Origin: Marinimicrobium alkaliphilum
GTDB lineage: Bacteria; Pseudomonadota; Gammaproteobacteria; Pseudomonadales; Cellvibrionaceae
DNA length: 64,000 nucleotides
Reading direction: 5' to 3'
Assembly: GCF_003259155.1 (NCBI RefSeq)
Contig: NZ_QGMQ01000008.1
Location: forward strand, 1 to 64,000
The position numbers and the translations under genes were made by a program. Of this stretch, positions 19,982 to 28,402 are shown one piece after another; within the stretch, counting starts at the first letter, position 1, and every line of letters starts with the position of its first letter. The notes beneath the pieces are model-generated. The model saw only the letters and a program-made list of their open reading frames with translations. It ran no database searches and was not told the DNA's origin.

Positions 19982-20509
19982 TCAATCAGCCATGCGGGTG
20001 GCCTGGACAATCTCTATCCAGTAGCCATCCGGGTCCTTGATAAAGGCGATATGCTTCATCTTGCCGTCTTCCGGTCGCTTGACATACTGAACGTCGTTGG
20101 CATCAAACCAGGCCACGGCTTTTTCCAGGTTGGGCACCGCAAAACAGATGTGACCAAAGCCCTGGGGTTCCTTGTTGCCATCGTGGTAGGCGAAGTCGGC
20201 GTCGTCTTCGGTACCCCAGTTGTGGGTCAGCTCCAGGATCCCGCGTTGGCTGAACGTCCAGCGGGCGCGTTCGGCCTGGTCTTCGGGTATGGTTTCGTCG
20301 TTATCCGGCTTGGCCAGAAAGTACAATGAAAATTTCATCTCTTCAAAGTCCAGTCGCCGCAGCACACGCATGCCCAGTACGTGGGAATAAAACGCCAGCG
20401 AGCGCTCGGGGTCTTTCACCCGCAGCATGGTGTGATTGAAGCGAAAACCTTGGGTCTCTGCCGGCGCCTCTTGCGCGACACCTGGGTAGTTCTCAGTGTT
20501 GAAGCTCAT
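19982..20509 (-). CDS. gloA: glyoxalase I (lactoylglutathione lyase)
   Basis: The 175-residue enzyme converts the methylglyoxal-glutathione hemithioacetal to S-lactoylglutathione. It shows the eukaryote-like longer form with FNHTMLRVKDPERSLAFY, GILELTHNWGTE, GFGHICFAV and DPDGYWIEIVQ, which supply the metal-site His and Glu residues. CGGAGGTAAGC precedes the ATG at 20509. It is convergent with the preceding gene, nine bases away. Confidence 0.94.
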   Translation of the reverse strand: MSFNTENYPGVAQEAPAETQGFRFNHTMLRVKDPERSLAFYSHVLGMRVLRRLDFEEMKFSLYFLAKPDNDETIPEDQAERARWTFSQRGILELTHNWGTEDDADFAYHDGNKEPQGFGHICFAVPNLEKAVAWFDANDVQYVKRPEDGKMKHIAFIKDPDGYWIEIVQATRMAD

Positions 20510-20720
20510 GCTTACCTCCGGTTGTAAAATTCTGGGTGTCAAAATTTGGATCAGTCTGGTCTTCGGTAAAGGTCGAGTATAGGTATTCGTCAGTAGTTCG
20601 CCGCCTGCTTTTGGTCGGGTTTACTTGCGAAACCCTGTGTGACAATATGCGCCAACATCATCGCTGGCCGTTAAGGCTGCCAAGCTGTCCGTTATCCTCA
20701 ATGACTTATCCTATAACATT

Positions 20721-21584
20721 ATGACGAAAATCATCGAGCCCACCAGCAGTCTTTACGAAGTTATCGACCAGAATGTTCACCGCTATTCCACCACCAGTGT
20801 TTCGGGGGGCGGCAGCGATATGCATGGCAACATTCAAAACATTCAGTCGTCTGTGACTCGTCACAGTGAACAGGAGCTTTGGGTCAAGAACGTCGATAGC
20901 GGCAAGGAGCGAAAGCTGGAGTTTAACAGTTTCAACGTCGACGCTCGCCCCGGGCACAAGCTCCTGCTTATCTGGGATGCCGCGCGCGACAATCTAGAGC
21001 GTGTCATTAATCTGGATACGGAGATCAAGTATCACGCGGGCGGCGCTTACAATGACTGGGATACGAATCACCATTTCCTGCGCAGCAAAGTGGGGCGTGT
21101 ACTCAATGCGGTATTTATCAGCGCCTGTCTTCTGATTCCTTTTCTGGGATGGTTTATCGGTGTTCTACTGGGGCTGGGATCAATACTGTCCGGCAGCCTC
21201 TATGGTCACCGTTCGCTGTACCGGGCGGGCATAAACCGCCTGCATGCTGCGTTCGGTATTCTGATTATTGCAGCCCATATGATGGTTACATTTCCAGACC
21301 TCTGGTATTCGATCGTCGTGGGTAGTGGACTGTGGTGGATCGACTATGGGCTGAACGGGTTTATGATCCTGGGCCACCAGATTCACATGCAGGTAGCGGA
21401 GTTCATGGGCTACACCTCCTCCTGGATTCGCTGGGGCTCACTCACGGCGGGTTTGTACACTTATCTGGTGGTTGTGACCTGGTGGGTCAATCGCGTCAAC
21501 GGCAAACGGATTCTCTCGGGCAGCGCGGCTATCGATGCACATTCCAAAGACGTGAAGAGTACCCATCCGGCGCTACAACACTAA
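20721..21584 (+). CDS. membrane protein of unknown function with an N-terminal soluble beta domain
   Basis: The 287-residue protein has a soluble N-terminal part (about residues 1-115) containing SVSGGGSDMHGNIQ and DARPGHKLLLIWD, a glycine-rich beta-like domain. Four or five hydrophobic segments follow between 127 and 257. I have seen similar GGGG...G-H-L layouts in unannotated bacterial membrane proteins but cannot name the family. It is flanked by non-coding DNA on both sides and appears monocistronic. Confidence 0.7.
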   Translation: MTKIIEPTSSLYEVIDQNVHRYSTTSVSGGGSDMHGNIQNIQSSVTRHSEQELWVKNVDSGKERKLEFNSFNVDARPGHKLLLIWDAARDNLERVINLDTEIKYHAGGAYNDWDTNHHFLRSKVGRVLNAVFISACLLIPFLGWFIGVLLGLGSILSGSLYGHRSLYRAGINRLHAAFGILIIAAHMMVTFPDLWYSIVVGSGLWWIDYGLNGFMILGHQIHMQVAEFMGYTSSWIRWGSLTAGLYTYLVVVTWWVNRVNGKRILSGSAAIDAHSKDVKSTHPALQH

Positions 21585-21876
21585 AAGCCTCCTTTTATGC
21601 GCGGCGACCGTTTGAGTTGCCGTGCGCCTCGCCAAACCTTTCTGCGTAGTGCATTTGCAGGATAGCAAGTCGTTGCGTGATCCTTATGACCGATATTTTT
21701 CCGCCATTTTTGTGAGGCGCGTCATATTTTCCGGTGTGACAGGAGCGTTGTTAGGGATTTGTAAGGTTGTGTTAGTAGGATGATTCGAGCCTGCTTGAAC
21801 GGCAGGAACGAACTGCGTCAACCATGCCAGATGCTTGTTGATGTATGCGAGAGATAGAACAAAAGGGAGCCTTGCT

Positions 21877-23625
21877 ATGACAATTTTTATCACGCTACTC
21901 AAACAATTCATACGTACCGGCCGCACGATTTTACTACTCCTGGCCGCAATGGTTTTAATCGGCTGCGGCTCTGGCTCTGATGGTACAGCCGGAGCCGACG
22001 GGACAGATGGAGCCGATGGTACGGACGGAGCAGACGGTGAGCCAGCGGGCCCGATCATATCGGCGGTTTCCACCATCGGTGCGCCAGTGTATCCCAATGG
22101 GCAGGTGCAGCTATTCGCGTCGGCGACGAGTGCGGAAGGTTTACCTCTTAGCTACAGTTGGAGTTTGCCGGACGGTTGGACAGCTGATGATACTGAAAAC
22201 GACGTGCTAGTGCTGACTGCTCCGGATGAGCAGGCCGTGCAGGGCCGCGTAGAATTGGAAGTCAGCGATGGTGTTCGCACGCGCTCGGCGTATGTTCAAC
22301 TGGCAACGCAAGGGCCGACCATTGAGGACTGGTCCTTGGCGCTGTCCGGCGATGAGCCGCTCGAAAACGGAGAAACCCTGGAAGTGTCAGTTAACGCTTA
22401 CAGCTACGACGGTGCGCCTTTGGCGTATAGCCATTCGATCGGCGGCTTACCTGTCGAGCGCACGGGTGCCGACTGGAACTGGACGCCTGTATTGGCCATG
22501 GGTGGCCGCTATCAAGTAGAAACGGTAGTTGAGGGCGGAGCCGGGCTTACCAGTCGCGCGGGTTCAGAGGTGGCTATGAAGAGTGCGTCGGTTTGGCCCG
22601 GTCTGGGTGGAGACCGCCAGCGCACCGGTCGTAGTCAGAGTCCGGGTGCTCATGGTGCGGTGGGGAATATGATCTGGCGGTTTGAGACTTCAGGCGATGT
22701 GCGCTCGTCGCCGGCGATTGACGCAGAGGGGAATATCTATTTTGGCTCCTTCGATAACCATGTGTATGCGCTGAATCCTGATGGCACCGAGCGCTGGTCA
22801 TTTGAAACAGGGGGGGATGTGTTCTCTTCTCCCACCCTGTCACCCGACGGTACGCTCTACGTAGGGACGAACCACAGTTATGTCTATGCGATTAATCCCG
22901 ACGGTAGCGAGCGTTGGTCGTTTGACACGGACGGCGTCGTATCATCTTCTCCAATGCTGGCGATTGATGGCACCGTCTATATTGCGTCATGGGACAATCA
23001 TCTTTACGCATTCGACGCCGATGGCAGCGAGAAGTGGTCGTTCGATACGGGTGCGGGGGACTCCGTGATCAGTTCACCGGCACTAAGCGTCGACGGTACT
23101 ATTCACATTACGACAAACGAAGGCTATATCTTTGCGATTGATCCGGACGGTGAAGAGCGTTGGTCATTGGACATCGGAGGGGGGCTTTTTTCTTCGCTTG
23201 CGTTGGGCGACGACGGAATGATTTATGTCGGCTCAATAGACAACCATATCTATGCCATCAGTGCCTATGGTGAAGAATACTGGTCGTTTGAGACAGGAGG
23301 TGACGTGCATTTTTCTCCGGCCGTTGCAAGAGACGGTACCATCTATGTCGGTTCAAGTGATAATCACCTCTATGCGATTAATCCTGACGGCAGCCAGAAG
23401 TGGTCGTTTGAAACGGGTGGAGACGTCACTGGTGCGCCCGTCCTGGGTTCCGATGGCACTATCTATTTTGGATCAACCGATAATCATGTTTATGCTCTCG
23501 ACTCTAACGGAACCGAACTTTGGTCGTTTGAAACTGGGGGCAGCGTGGTAGGGTCTCCCGCTTTGGGTTCGGATGGTACTGTGTATATCGGTTCGATGGA
23601 CAACTATCTGTATGCCATTCGGTAG
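21877..23625 (+). CDS. lipoprotein with collagen-like linker, Ig-like domains and PQQ-like propeller
   Basis: The 582-residue protein has a lipoprotein signal (AMVLIGCGSGS) and a GADGTDGADGTDGADG linker. Two Ig/PKD-like beta domains follow at about 58-240. A propeller of eight units of about 40 residues then covers 265-582. Each unit carries a version of WSFETGGDV, SPALxxDGTIYVGSxDNH and LYAINPDG. Such PQQ-like propellers (the BamB/quinoprotein fold) bind proteins or ligands; here the residues for PQQ binding are not evident, so it is likely a surface scaffold. The ATG at 21877 follows AAAAGGGAG. Confidence 0.85.
   Translation: MTIFITLLKQFIRTGRTILLLLAAMVLIGCGSGSDGTAGADGTDGADGTDGADGEPAGPIISAVSTIGAPVYPNGQVQLFASATSAEGLPLSYSWSLPDGWTADDTENDVLVLTAPDEQAVQGRVELEVSDGVRTRSAYVQLATQGPTIEDWSLALSGDEPLENGETLEVSVNAYSYDGAPLAYSHSIGGLPVERTGADWNWTPVLAMGGRYQVETVVEGGAGLTSRAGSEVAMKSASVWPGLGGDRQRTGRSQSPGAHGAVGNMIWRFETSGDVRSSPAIDAEGNIYFGSFDNHVYALNPDGTERWSFETGGDVFSSPTLSPDGTLYVGTNHSYVYAINPDGSERWSFDTDGVVSSSPMLAIDGTVYIASWDNHLYAFDADGSEKWSFDTGAGDSVISSPALSVDGTIHITTNEGYIFAIDPDGEERWSLDIGGGLFSSLALGDDGMIYVGSIDNHIYAISAYGEEYWSFETGGDVHFSPAVARDGTIYVGSSDNHLYAINPDGSQKWSFETGGDVTGAPVLGSDGTIYFGSTDNHVYALDSNGTELWSFETGGSVVGSPALGSDGTVYIGSMDNYLYAIR
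22669..23622 (+). repeat. eight tandem propeller-blade repeats
   Basis: Eight consecutive units of about 120 bases each encode one beta-propeller blade inside the lipoprotein gene. The units are close enough in DNA (for example tggtcgtttgaaac recurs) to permit recombination that changes blade number. Confidence 0.85.
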
Positions 23626-23655
23626 TTACCTCCGGCGGCACTTGCATTGTGTGAC

Positions 23656-23702
23656 GGTTCCTGATGAACTGGAGACAGAATGATCCCGGCATCTCAGGAA
23701 CC
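23656..23702 (+). promoter_or_regulatory. hairpin able to sequester the DUF5062 ribosome-binding site
   Basis: GGTTCCTGA at 23656-23664 pairs perfectly with TCAGGAACC at 23694-23702, with a 29-base loop. The right arm contains the AGGAA that serves the ATG at 23709, so pairing would hide it. No T-run follows, so it is unlikely to be only a terminator. Confidence 0.5.
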
Positions 23703-23708
23703 ACCACA

Positions 23709-23945
23709 ATGAAGAAACTGAAAGACGAAAAAGAAATGGCCAGAAAGGCGTTGACCATGGGCATGGCCTACGCCGAAAAGCGGGGCGCCGCGGTGTTTGA
23801 ACCCACCGACTCAGCGGCTGAGCGGTATTTGTTTATCTATCGGTTGTTCGTGAAAGACGGCATTATTCAGCCGCTGCCCGAAGATCAGGTCTCACAAAAG
23901 TCGATTCAGCACAAGCTGGCCATCTGGGCCTCCAAACAGTCGTAG
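23709..23945 (+). CDS. DUF5062-like small protein
   Basis: The 78-residue product begins MKKLKDEKEMARKALTMGMAYAEKRG and ends QHKLAIWASKQS. It is Lys/Ala-rich, helical and cytosolic, and resembles the DUF5062 family of marine gammaproteobacteria, whose function is unknown. The start is set by AGGAA about nine bases upstream. The family call is from memory of similar sequences. Confidence 0.7.
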   Translation: MKKLKDEKEMARKALTMGMAYAEKRGAAVFEPTDSAAERYLFIYRLFVKDGIIQPLPEDQVSQKSIQHKLAIWASKQS

Positions 23946-23975
23946 CGAGCGGAGCGCTCATGTACTCGTGAAACA

Positions 23976-24896
23976 TCAAGGTCGGGCCACCAACGTTCGG
24001 TTGCGCCCGGTCGTTTTTGCCTCGTACATCGCGCGATCGGCCAATTCGAACAGCGTTTCATAGGTATTAACGCCATGTTCCAGCTGTTCCGAAGACACGA
24101 CCCCGATGCTGATGGTGAGCGGCTGTCCGCCCACCTGTATGGTGCCGACCAGTTTGTGCAATCGACGGGCGAACAACAGGGCTTCGGATTCGCTGGTGTC
24201 CGGCAGCACAAAGGAAAATTCCTCGCCACCGTAACGGCCAACCACGTCTGACTCCCGCGCGTGATCCCGCAACACACTGGCCAGACGTTTCAGGATCTCG
24301 TCACCGGCCAGATGTCCCTCTGTATCATTCACCTGCTTGAACCTGTCAATATCAAGGACGACGACGGAGACCGGGCTTTTGCTGCGCCGTGCCTGAGCGA
24401 GTAATTGTTCCGCCCGACGTTTCAGTTGTCGGCGGTTGACCAGACCGGTCAGCTCGTCCGTAACGGACAGCTGATAGAGCTTCTCGCTGTGTGCTTCCAA
24501 TTGTCGGCGGGCCAGGATAAGCTCCTGATCCAATTGATTGCGGCGTGTGGCGTTGAATAGACTCCAGCAGATATGTCCCGCTTGCGTGTTGCTAAGGGCC
24601 GCATTGGCAATCACAGGGATTACCCGGTCTCCGGCGCCGCGGACGTCCAGCATGACTTCGTGACACTCGCCTTCGTGCAGCAGCAAAGGGAGCAAGTAGG
24701 TATCGAGCATGATGGTTGAGGCTGGCGTAAACAGATCCGTCAGCGAGCACCCGACCAGTGTCTCTCGGGCTACGCCGAGCAGCTTTTCCGCATAGGCGTT
24801 GGCATACAGCAACTCCCGGCCACCCTCTTGGTTTGGACCGGCTGTTACCAGGCAGGCGCAGGGGAAGTGATCCGGTCCCCAGTTCTGTTGCGACAT
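23976..24896 (-). CDS. PAS-GGDEF diguanylate cyclase
   Basis: The 306-residue cytosolic protein has a PAS domain at about residues 12-118 and a short coiled linker (ELILARRQLEAHSEKLYQL). Its GGDEF domain starts SVTDELTGLVNRR and has the active-site motif GGEEF at 223-227 and an inhibitory RESD (214-217) five residues before it. It should make c-di-GMP from two GTP, with product inhibition. It starts eight bases after the RsbQ-like hydrolase on the same strand. In Bacillus, RsbQ works with the PAS domain of RsbP, so here the hydrolase probably feeds a signal to this PAS domain. The catalytic role is strong and the coupling is inferred. Confidence 0.92.
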   Translation of the reverse strand: MSQQNWGPDHFPCACLVTAGPNQEGGRELLYANAYAEKLLGVARETLVGCSLTDLFTPASTIMLDTYLLPLLLHEGECHEVMLDVRGAGDRVIPVIANAALSNTQAGHICWSLFNATRRNQLDQELILARRQLEAHSEKLYQLSVTDELTGLVNRRQLKRRAEQLLAQARRSKSPVSVVVLDIDRFKQVNDTEGHLAGDEILKRLASVLRDHARESDVVGRYGGEEFSFVLPDTSESEALLFARRLHKLVGTIQVGGQPLTISIGVVSSEQLEHGVNTYETLFELADRAMYEAKTTGRNRTLVARP

Positions 24897-24904
24897 AACA
24901 AGTC

Positions 24905-25711
24905 CTACCGTGACAGGAAGGCAAGCACTTCGGCGCTCACCTTCTCCGGATAAGTCATGTGAAAACAATGACCTTCTGTATTCAGGTTTACCAGCTTGCT
25001 CCCGGGCATGTGCTGGTGCATATACTCACCCACTGACGGATTGGCCAGCACATCGGACTGCCCTTGCAACAGAAGGGTTGGGTGGCGAGTCTCGGGCAGA
25101 ATGTGGCGATAGTCGGAAAAGAAGGTGGCGTTCGCAAAGGTTTTGGCGACCAGCGGGTCGGTTGAGCAGAAACTCCCTGAAAGCTCACCGGTCAGCTCAT
25201 CCGGGGCGTTCTGGCCCATGGCCATGGGTGCCAAATAGTTCGCCCAGCCGATATAGTTCTTGTCCATCAGGTCGAGCAACTGCTCGAGATCCTCCCGCGA
25301 AAAACCGCCCCGGTAATCCGGCGGCATGTTCAGGTAGCAGGGGGACGGGCCGAGCAACACCAGGTCACGGAATCGATTCGGTTGTCTCTGGGCGGCCAGC
25401 AGGCCCACCATGCCACTGACTGAGTGGCCTACAAAACTGACATCCTGAAGATCAAAGGCCTCGCAGATATCCAGTACGTCCTGGGCATAGCCTTCCAGCC
25501 GGCTGTAGCGATCAACACTGAAGGCGCTCAGCCAGGAGTGGCCGCTTCCGACATAATCAAACAACAGTATCCGATAGGATGCGCTGAGCGCGGGTATCAT
25601 AAACCGCCACACGTTCTGGTCGCAACCGAAGCCGTGTGCCAGCATAAGCACCCGTTCGCCGTCGCCGATCAACCGCACATTGTTACGATCGGCAATACCC
25701 TTCTGATCCAT
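24905..25711 (-). CDS. RsbQ-like alpha/beta hydrolase
   Basis: The 268-residue protein closely follows RsbQ of Bacillus and the plant D14/KAI2 receptors. It has AHGFGCDQNVWR, nucleophile S97 in GHSVSG, and the triad partners D220 (GQSDVLA) and H248 (EGHCFHM). The segments LLGPSPCYLN, KNYIGWANYL and FCSTDPLVAK match RsbQ. RsbQ-type proteins turn over a small hydrophobic ligand and activate a PAS-domain partner. The adjacent partner here is a PAS-GGDEF cyclase instead of a PP2C phosphatase. GGAG lies upstream of the ATG at 25711. Cytosolic; the ligand is unknown. Confidence 0.9.
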   Translation of the reverse strand: MDQKGIADRNNVRLIGDGERVLMLAHGFGCDQNVWRFMIPALSASYRILLFDYVGSGHSWLSAFSVDRYSRLEGYAQDVLDICEAFDLQDVSFVGHSVSGMVGLLAAQRQPNRFRDLVLLGPSPCYLNMPPDYRGGFSREDLEQLLDLMDKNYIGWANYLAPMAMGQNAPDELTGELSGSFCSTDPLVAKTFANATFFSDYRHILPETRHPTLLLQGQSDVLANPSVGEYMHQHMPGSKLVNLNTEGHCFHMTYPEKVSAEVLAFLSR

Positions 25712-25765
25712 ACTGCATTCTCCGTGGCTCCGTGGCCTTGCTGGACGGTACGCACCCTGACGGAG

Positions 25766-28207
25766 TCAGGACTGCCCTGTGGGTTCGTGAGCTGCTATGC
25801 CAAAAGCGCAAAGTAGCTCTTCCATGGGGCAGGGGCGGTGTATGCCATAGCCCTGCACCCATTGAATTCCGAGTTCGGCGATGCCGTCGCGGATTGCATC
25901 GGTTTCGACACTCTCCGCCACCGTGCTTTTACCCATAAGCGAGACGATCTCGCCAATGGACTTTACGATGGCGCGATGGATATCGTTGGTGAGGGCGTCA
26001 CGCACAAACGTCCCATCGATCTTGACGACATCGACCGGCAAGCTCGTCAGATAACCGAATGATGACAGGCCGCTACCGAAGTCGTCCAGTGCGAATGTGC
26101 AGCCGCGCTGGTGGAGCATCGTAAAGAAATGCCGGGCATCGGCGAGATTCGAGATGGCGGCTGTTTCAGTAATCTCGAAACACAGTTTGCTGGGGTCAAC
26201 GGGCGATTGATCCAGTGCCCGACCGAGGAAGGTCAAAAAGTCTTCGCGTCCGATGGACTGCCCGGACAGGTTGATGTGGCACGCACCCAGGTGGGCTAGC
26301 GGCTGTGGGTGTCTGGCCAGGGTATCCAGGGTCGCTTGGACCACCCAGCGGTCGATGTCCGCTGCCATGTGGTAGTGCTCCGCAGCGGGAAGGAACTGAT
26401 TCGGCGGCACCGTATTGCCTTGCGAATCCAGCATCCGCACCAATACCTCACAGCGCGGTTTCTCATGCGCTGACAGCGAACGTATTTCCTGGGCATACAA
26501 GACAAAGCGGTCGTTCGCCAAAGCAGTGCGAATCTGTGTCAGGACTTCCATTTCTGTATGACGCGATTGCAGAGCCTGATCGTCCTCTGAATACAGAACC
26601 ACGCGATTCCTGCCGTAATCCTTGGCCATATAGCAGGCTGTGTCAGCCACTTTCAACAGGCTGGCAGGGTCGAGTGTGGATTCCTTGATAGCGACACAGC
26701 CGATGCTCGCGCCAAGCCGCAACAGGGTGTCACCCGACTGGAACACGTATCCTTCGATGACCTCACGCAGCTTTTCTGCCACTTCCACGGCGGCTGTTTC
26801 ATCGCAATCCCGCAGCACCACACCGAACTCGTCGCCGCCGAGTCGGGCAAGCACGTCGGTCTGACGGAGTTCGCGTCGCAACAGCCGGGTGATTTCCTGC
26901 AGGACTTCGTCGCCAGCCAGGTGGCCTGCAGTATCGTTGACTACTTTGAACTGGTCCAGATCAATAAAACAAAAGGCGTGCTGGGCTCCGTTCGCCCGGG
27001 CGTGGTGAATGGCAACGGCCAGTTGCTCCTCAAACTCATAACGGTTGATGGTTCCGGTGAGCGCATCGTGACTCGCCTGATAGTGCAGCTTGTGCATCAG
27101 GTCGCGGGCTTCGGTGACGTCCTGGACGCCGAGAATCATGTGGTGTCGACCCTTCCAGGCGTCGTCGACACGAGAAAGCGAGAACCGGCACCAAATAGCT
27201 GTACCTTCCCGGGTCATGAGTTTGTGTTCCTGTGATCTCGATGCTTCGCGGAGGGTGAGCAGCTGGTGAAAACTGTCACGGTCCTGGTCGGGGTGCAGTA
27301 GTTCCGCCAGTGACCCGCCAATCAGATCTTGTCTCGAATATCCCAGAAGTTCGCACAGGGCATGATTGACAGCCACGAGGGTGCCATCTGGCCGCATCTG
27401 AGCCATGCCCATCGCGGCCTGCTCAAAGGTATCGCGGAACTGTTGCTCTGAATCGGCGATCCTGACAGTGGCCCATCGAAAGACCAAAGCGATAGCGAGT
27501 GCCAGAGCGCCGAATGCGAAGGCGAGCGAGCTTTTGAGCCAGAAGTTGAGAGACCGGGACGCTGTCCCCAGGGAATCGGAGAATGCGCTCTGCATGGGGC
27601 GCAGTGTCTGTGCAATCAGGCTGATTTCCTCGCGCAGCTCGCCGAGGGCATCGGTGTCCATGCGACCGGCCTCGATGTGTGCTTCCATTTCCACCAGGAT
27701 TGCCTGAAGCCGCAGAATATAGGGGTCGGTTTCCCGCCAGTAGGCCACAGAGTCGCGAATATGGGGCGCGTCACGAAAATACCGGAACAGCCACGCCATT
27801 CTGACGGAGTCGCCGGGATGATTTCCGGCGTCAATAAAATGCTGAACAGCGGCGTCTTGATCCGGTGGGTGCTGCTCCATTGCGAGCCGTGCCTGGAGGT
27901 CGCTCAGAGGCACTTGCAGCGCCTCTCGGGCCTGCATCAACCAGAGGCCTTCGCCGGTGTCGGCGGCGCGATCCAGCCAGTAAACGACCTCCTTCTGGGA
28001 TTTCGACCATTCGCTTTCGCCCGCGACATAGGCGCGCGCGGCCGACTGGATTTCCAGCGCAAGTGTTACCATCCCGAAACCGGCGAGCGCCAGAAGCAGG
28101 ATAGCAAAATAGGCTCGACCTGCGGTCGATGGAAGCCGGCGTGGACCCGCCAGCGCAGGGACGTTGGCAGCAGCCCTGTTTTGGGTTAACTGGCGGTTCT
28201 TCCCCAT
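25766..28207 (-). CDS. membrane PAS-GGDEF-EAL c-di-GMP protein
   Basis: The 813-residue protein has a membrane segment at about 32-52, a periplasmic helical sensor at about 53-225 and a second membrane segment at about 226-245. A PAS domain (about 253-370), a GGDEF domain (about 373-545) and an EAL domain (about 552-800) follow. The cyclase motif is intact (GGDEF at 457-461, with RQTD five residues before it). The EAL domain has EVLVR at 587-591, FEITETAA, DDFGSGLSS, VKIDGTFV and AESVE, so a phosphodiesterase is expected to be active as well. It is a dual-domain regulator of c-di-GMP, separated from the RsbQ-cyclase pair by 54 bases and possibly expressed before it on the same strand. Confidence 0.92.
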   Translation of the reverse strand: MGKNRQLTQNRAAANVPALAGPRRLPSTAGRAYFAILLLALAGFGMVTLALEIQSAARAYVAGESEWSKSQKEVVYWLDRAADTGEGLWLMQAREALQVPLSDLQARLAMEQHPPDQDAAVQHFIDAGNHPGDSVRMAWLFRYFRDAPHIRDSVAYWRETDPYILRLQAILVEMEAHIEAGRMDTDALGELREEISLIAQTLRPMQSAFSDSLGTASRSLNFWLKSSLAFAFGALALAIALVFRWATVRIADSEQQFRDTFEQAAMGMAQMRPDGTLVAVNHALCELLGYSRQDLIGGSLAELLHPDQDRDSFHQLLTLREASRSQEHKLMTREGTAIWCRFSLSRVDDAWKGRHHMILGVQDVTEARDLMHKLHYQASHDALTGTINRYEFEEQLAVAIHHARANGAQHAFCFIDLDQFKVVNDTAGHLAGDEVLQEITRLLRRELRQTDVLARLGGDEFGVVLRDCDETAAVEVAEKLREVIEGYVFQSGDTLLRLGASIGCVAIKESTLDPASLLKVADTACYMAKDYGRNRVVLYSEDDQALQSRHTEMEVLTQIRTALANDRFVLYAQEIRSLSAHEKPRCEVLVRMLDSQGNTVPPNQFLPAAEHYHMAADIDRWVVQATLDTLARHPQPLAHLGACHINLSGQSIGREDFLTFLGRALDQSPVDPSKLCFEITETAAISNLADARHFFTMLHQRGCTFALDDFGSGLSSFGYLTSLPVDVVKIDGTFVRDALTNDIHRAIVKSIGEIVSLMGKSTVAESVETDAIRDGIAELGIQWVQGYGIHRPCPMEELLCAFGIAAHEPTGQS

Positions 28208-28280
28208 TCATATTGTCCGTTATGGGTAAGGGCATTGAGACGGGGAATGTATCGGCACCGAGCCGGGTGCTTCGGCTTGA

Positions 28281-28338
28281 ATCCCCCCTACAACGAATAG
28301 CCGCAAGGGGGGATGTTGTCAATGGGGGGGCTCCCCAT
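28281..28338. promoter_or_regulatory. two GC-rich inverted repeats upstream of the PAS-GGDEF-EAL gene
   Basis: ATCCCCCCT at 28281-28289 pairs with AGGGGGGAT at 28306-28314. Just beyond it ATGGGG at 28322-28327 pairs with CCCCAT at 28333-28338. They lie 74-131 bases ahead of the minus-strand start at 28207. They may form leader or terminator hairpins; the sequence does not match a c-di-GMP riboswitch core that I can see. Confidence 0.35.
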
Positions 28339-28402
28339 ATCCATAAAACGTTACAATAAAAGCCTTTCTTATAATTAATGGCTTATGTACGCGCCGGGCA
28401 GA

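Noticed and set aside
22669-23622. CRISPR-like repeat array
   Set aside because: The periodicity is about 120 bases, coding throughout, and encodes propeller blades without spacers.
28208-28402. c-di-GMP riboswitch in the leader of the GGDEF-EAL gene
   Set aside because: The paired elements are simple G/C runs, and I could not find the conserved GEMM core or tetraloop/receptor pattern.
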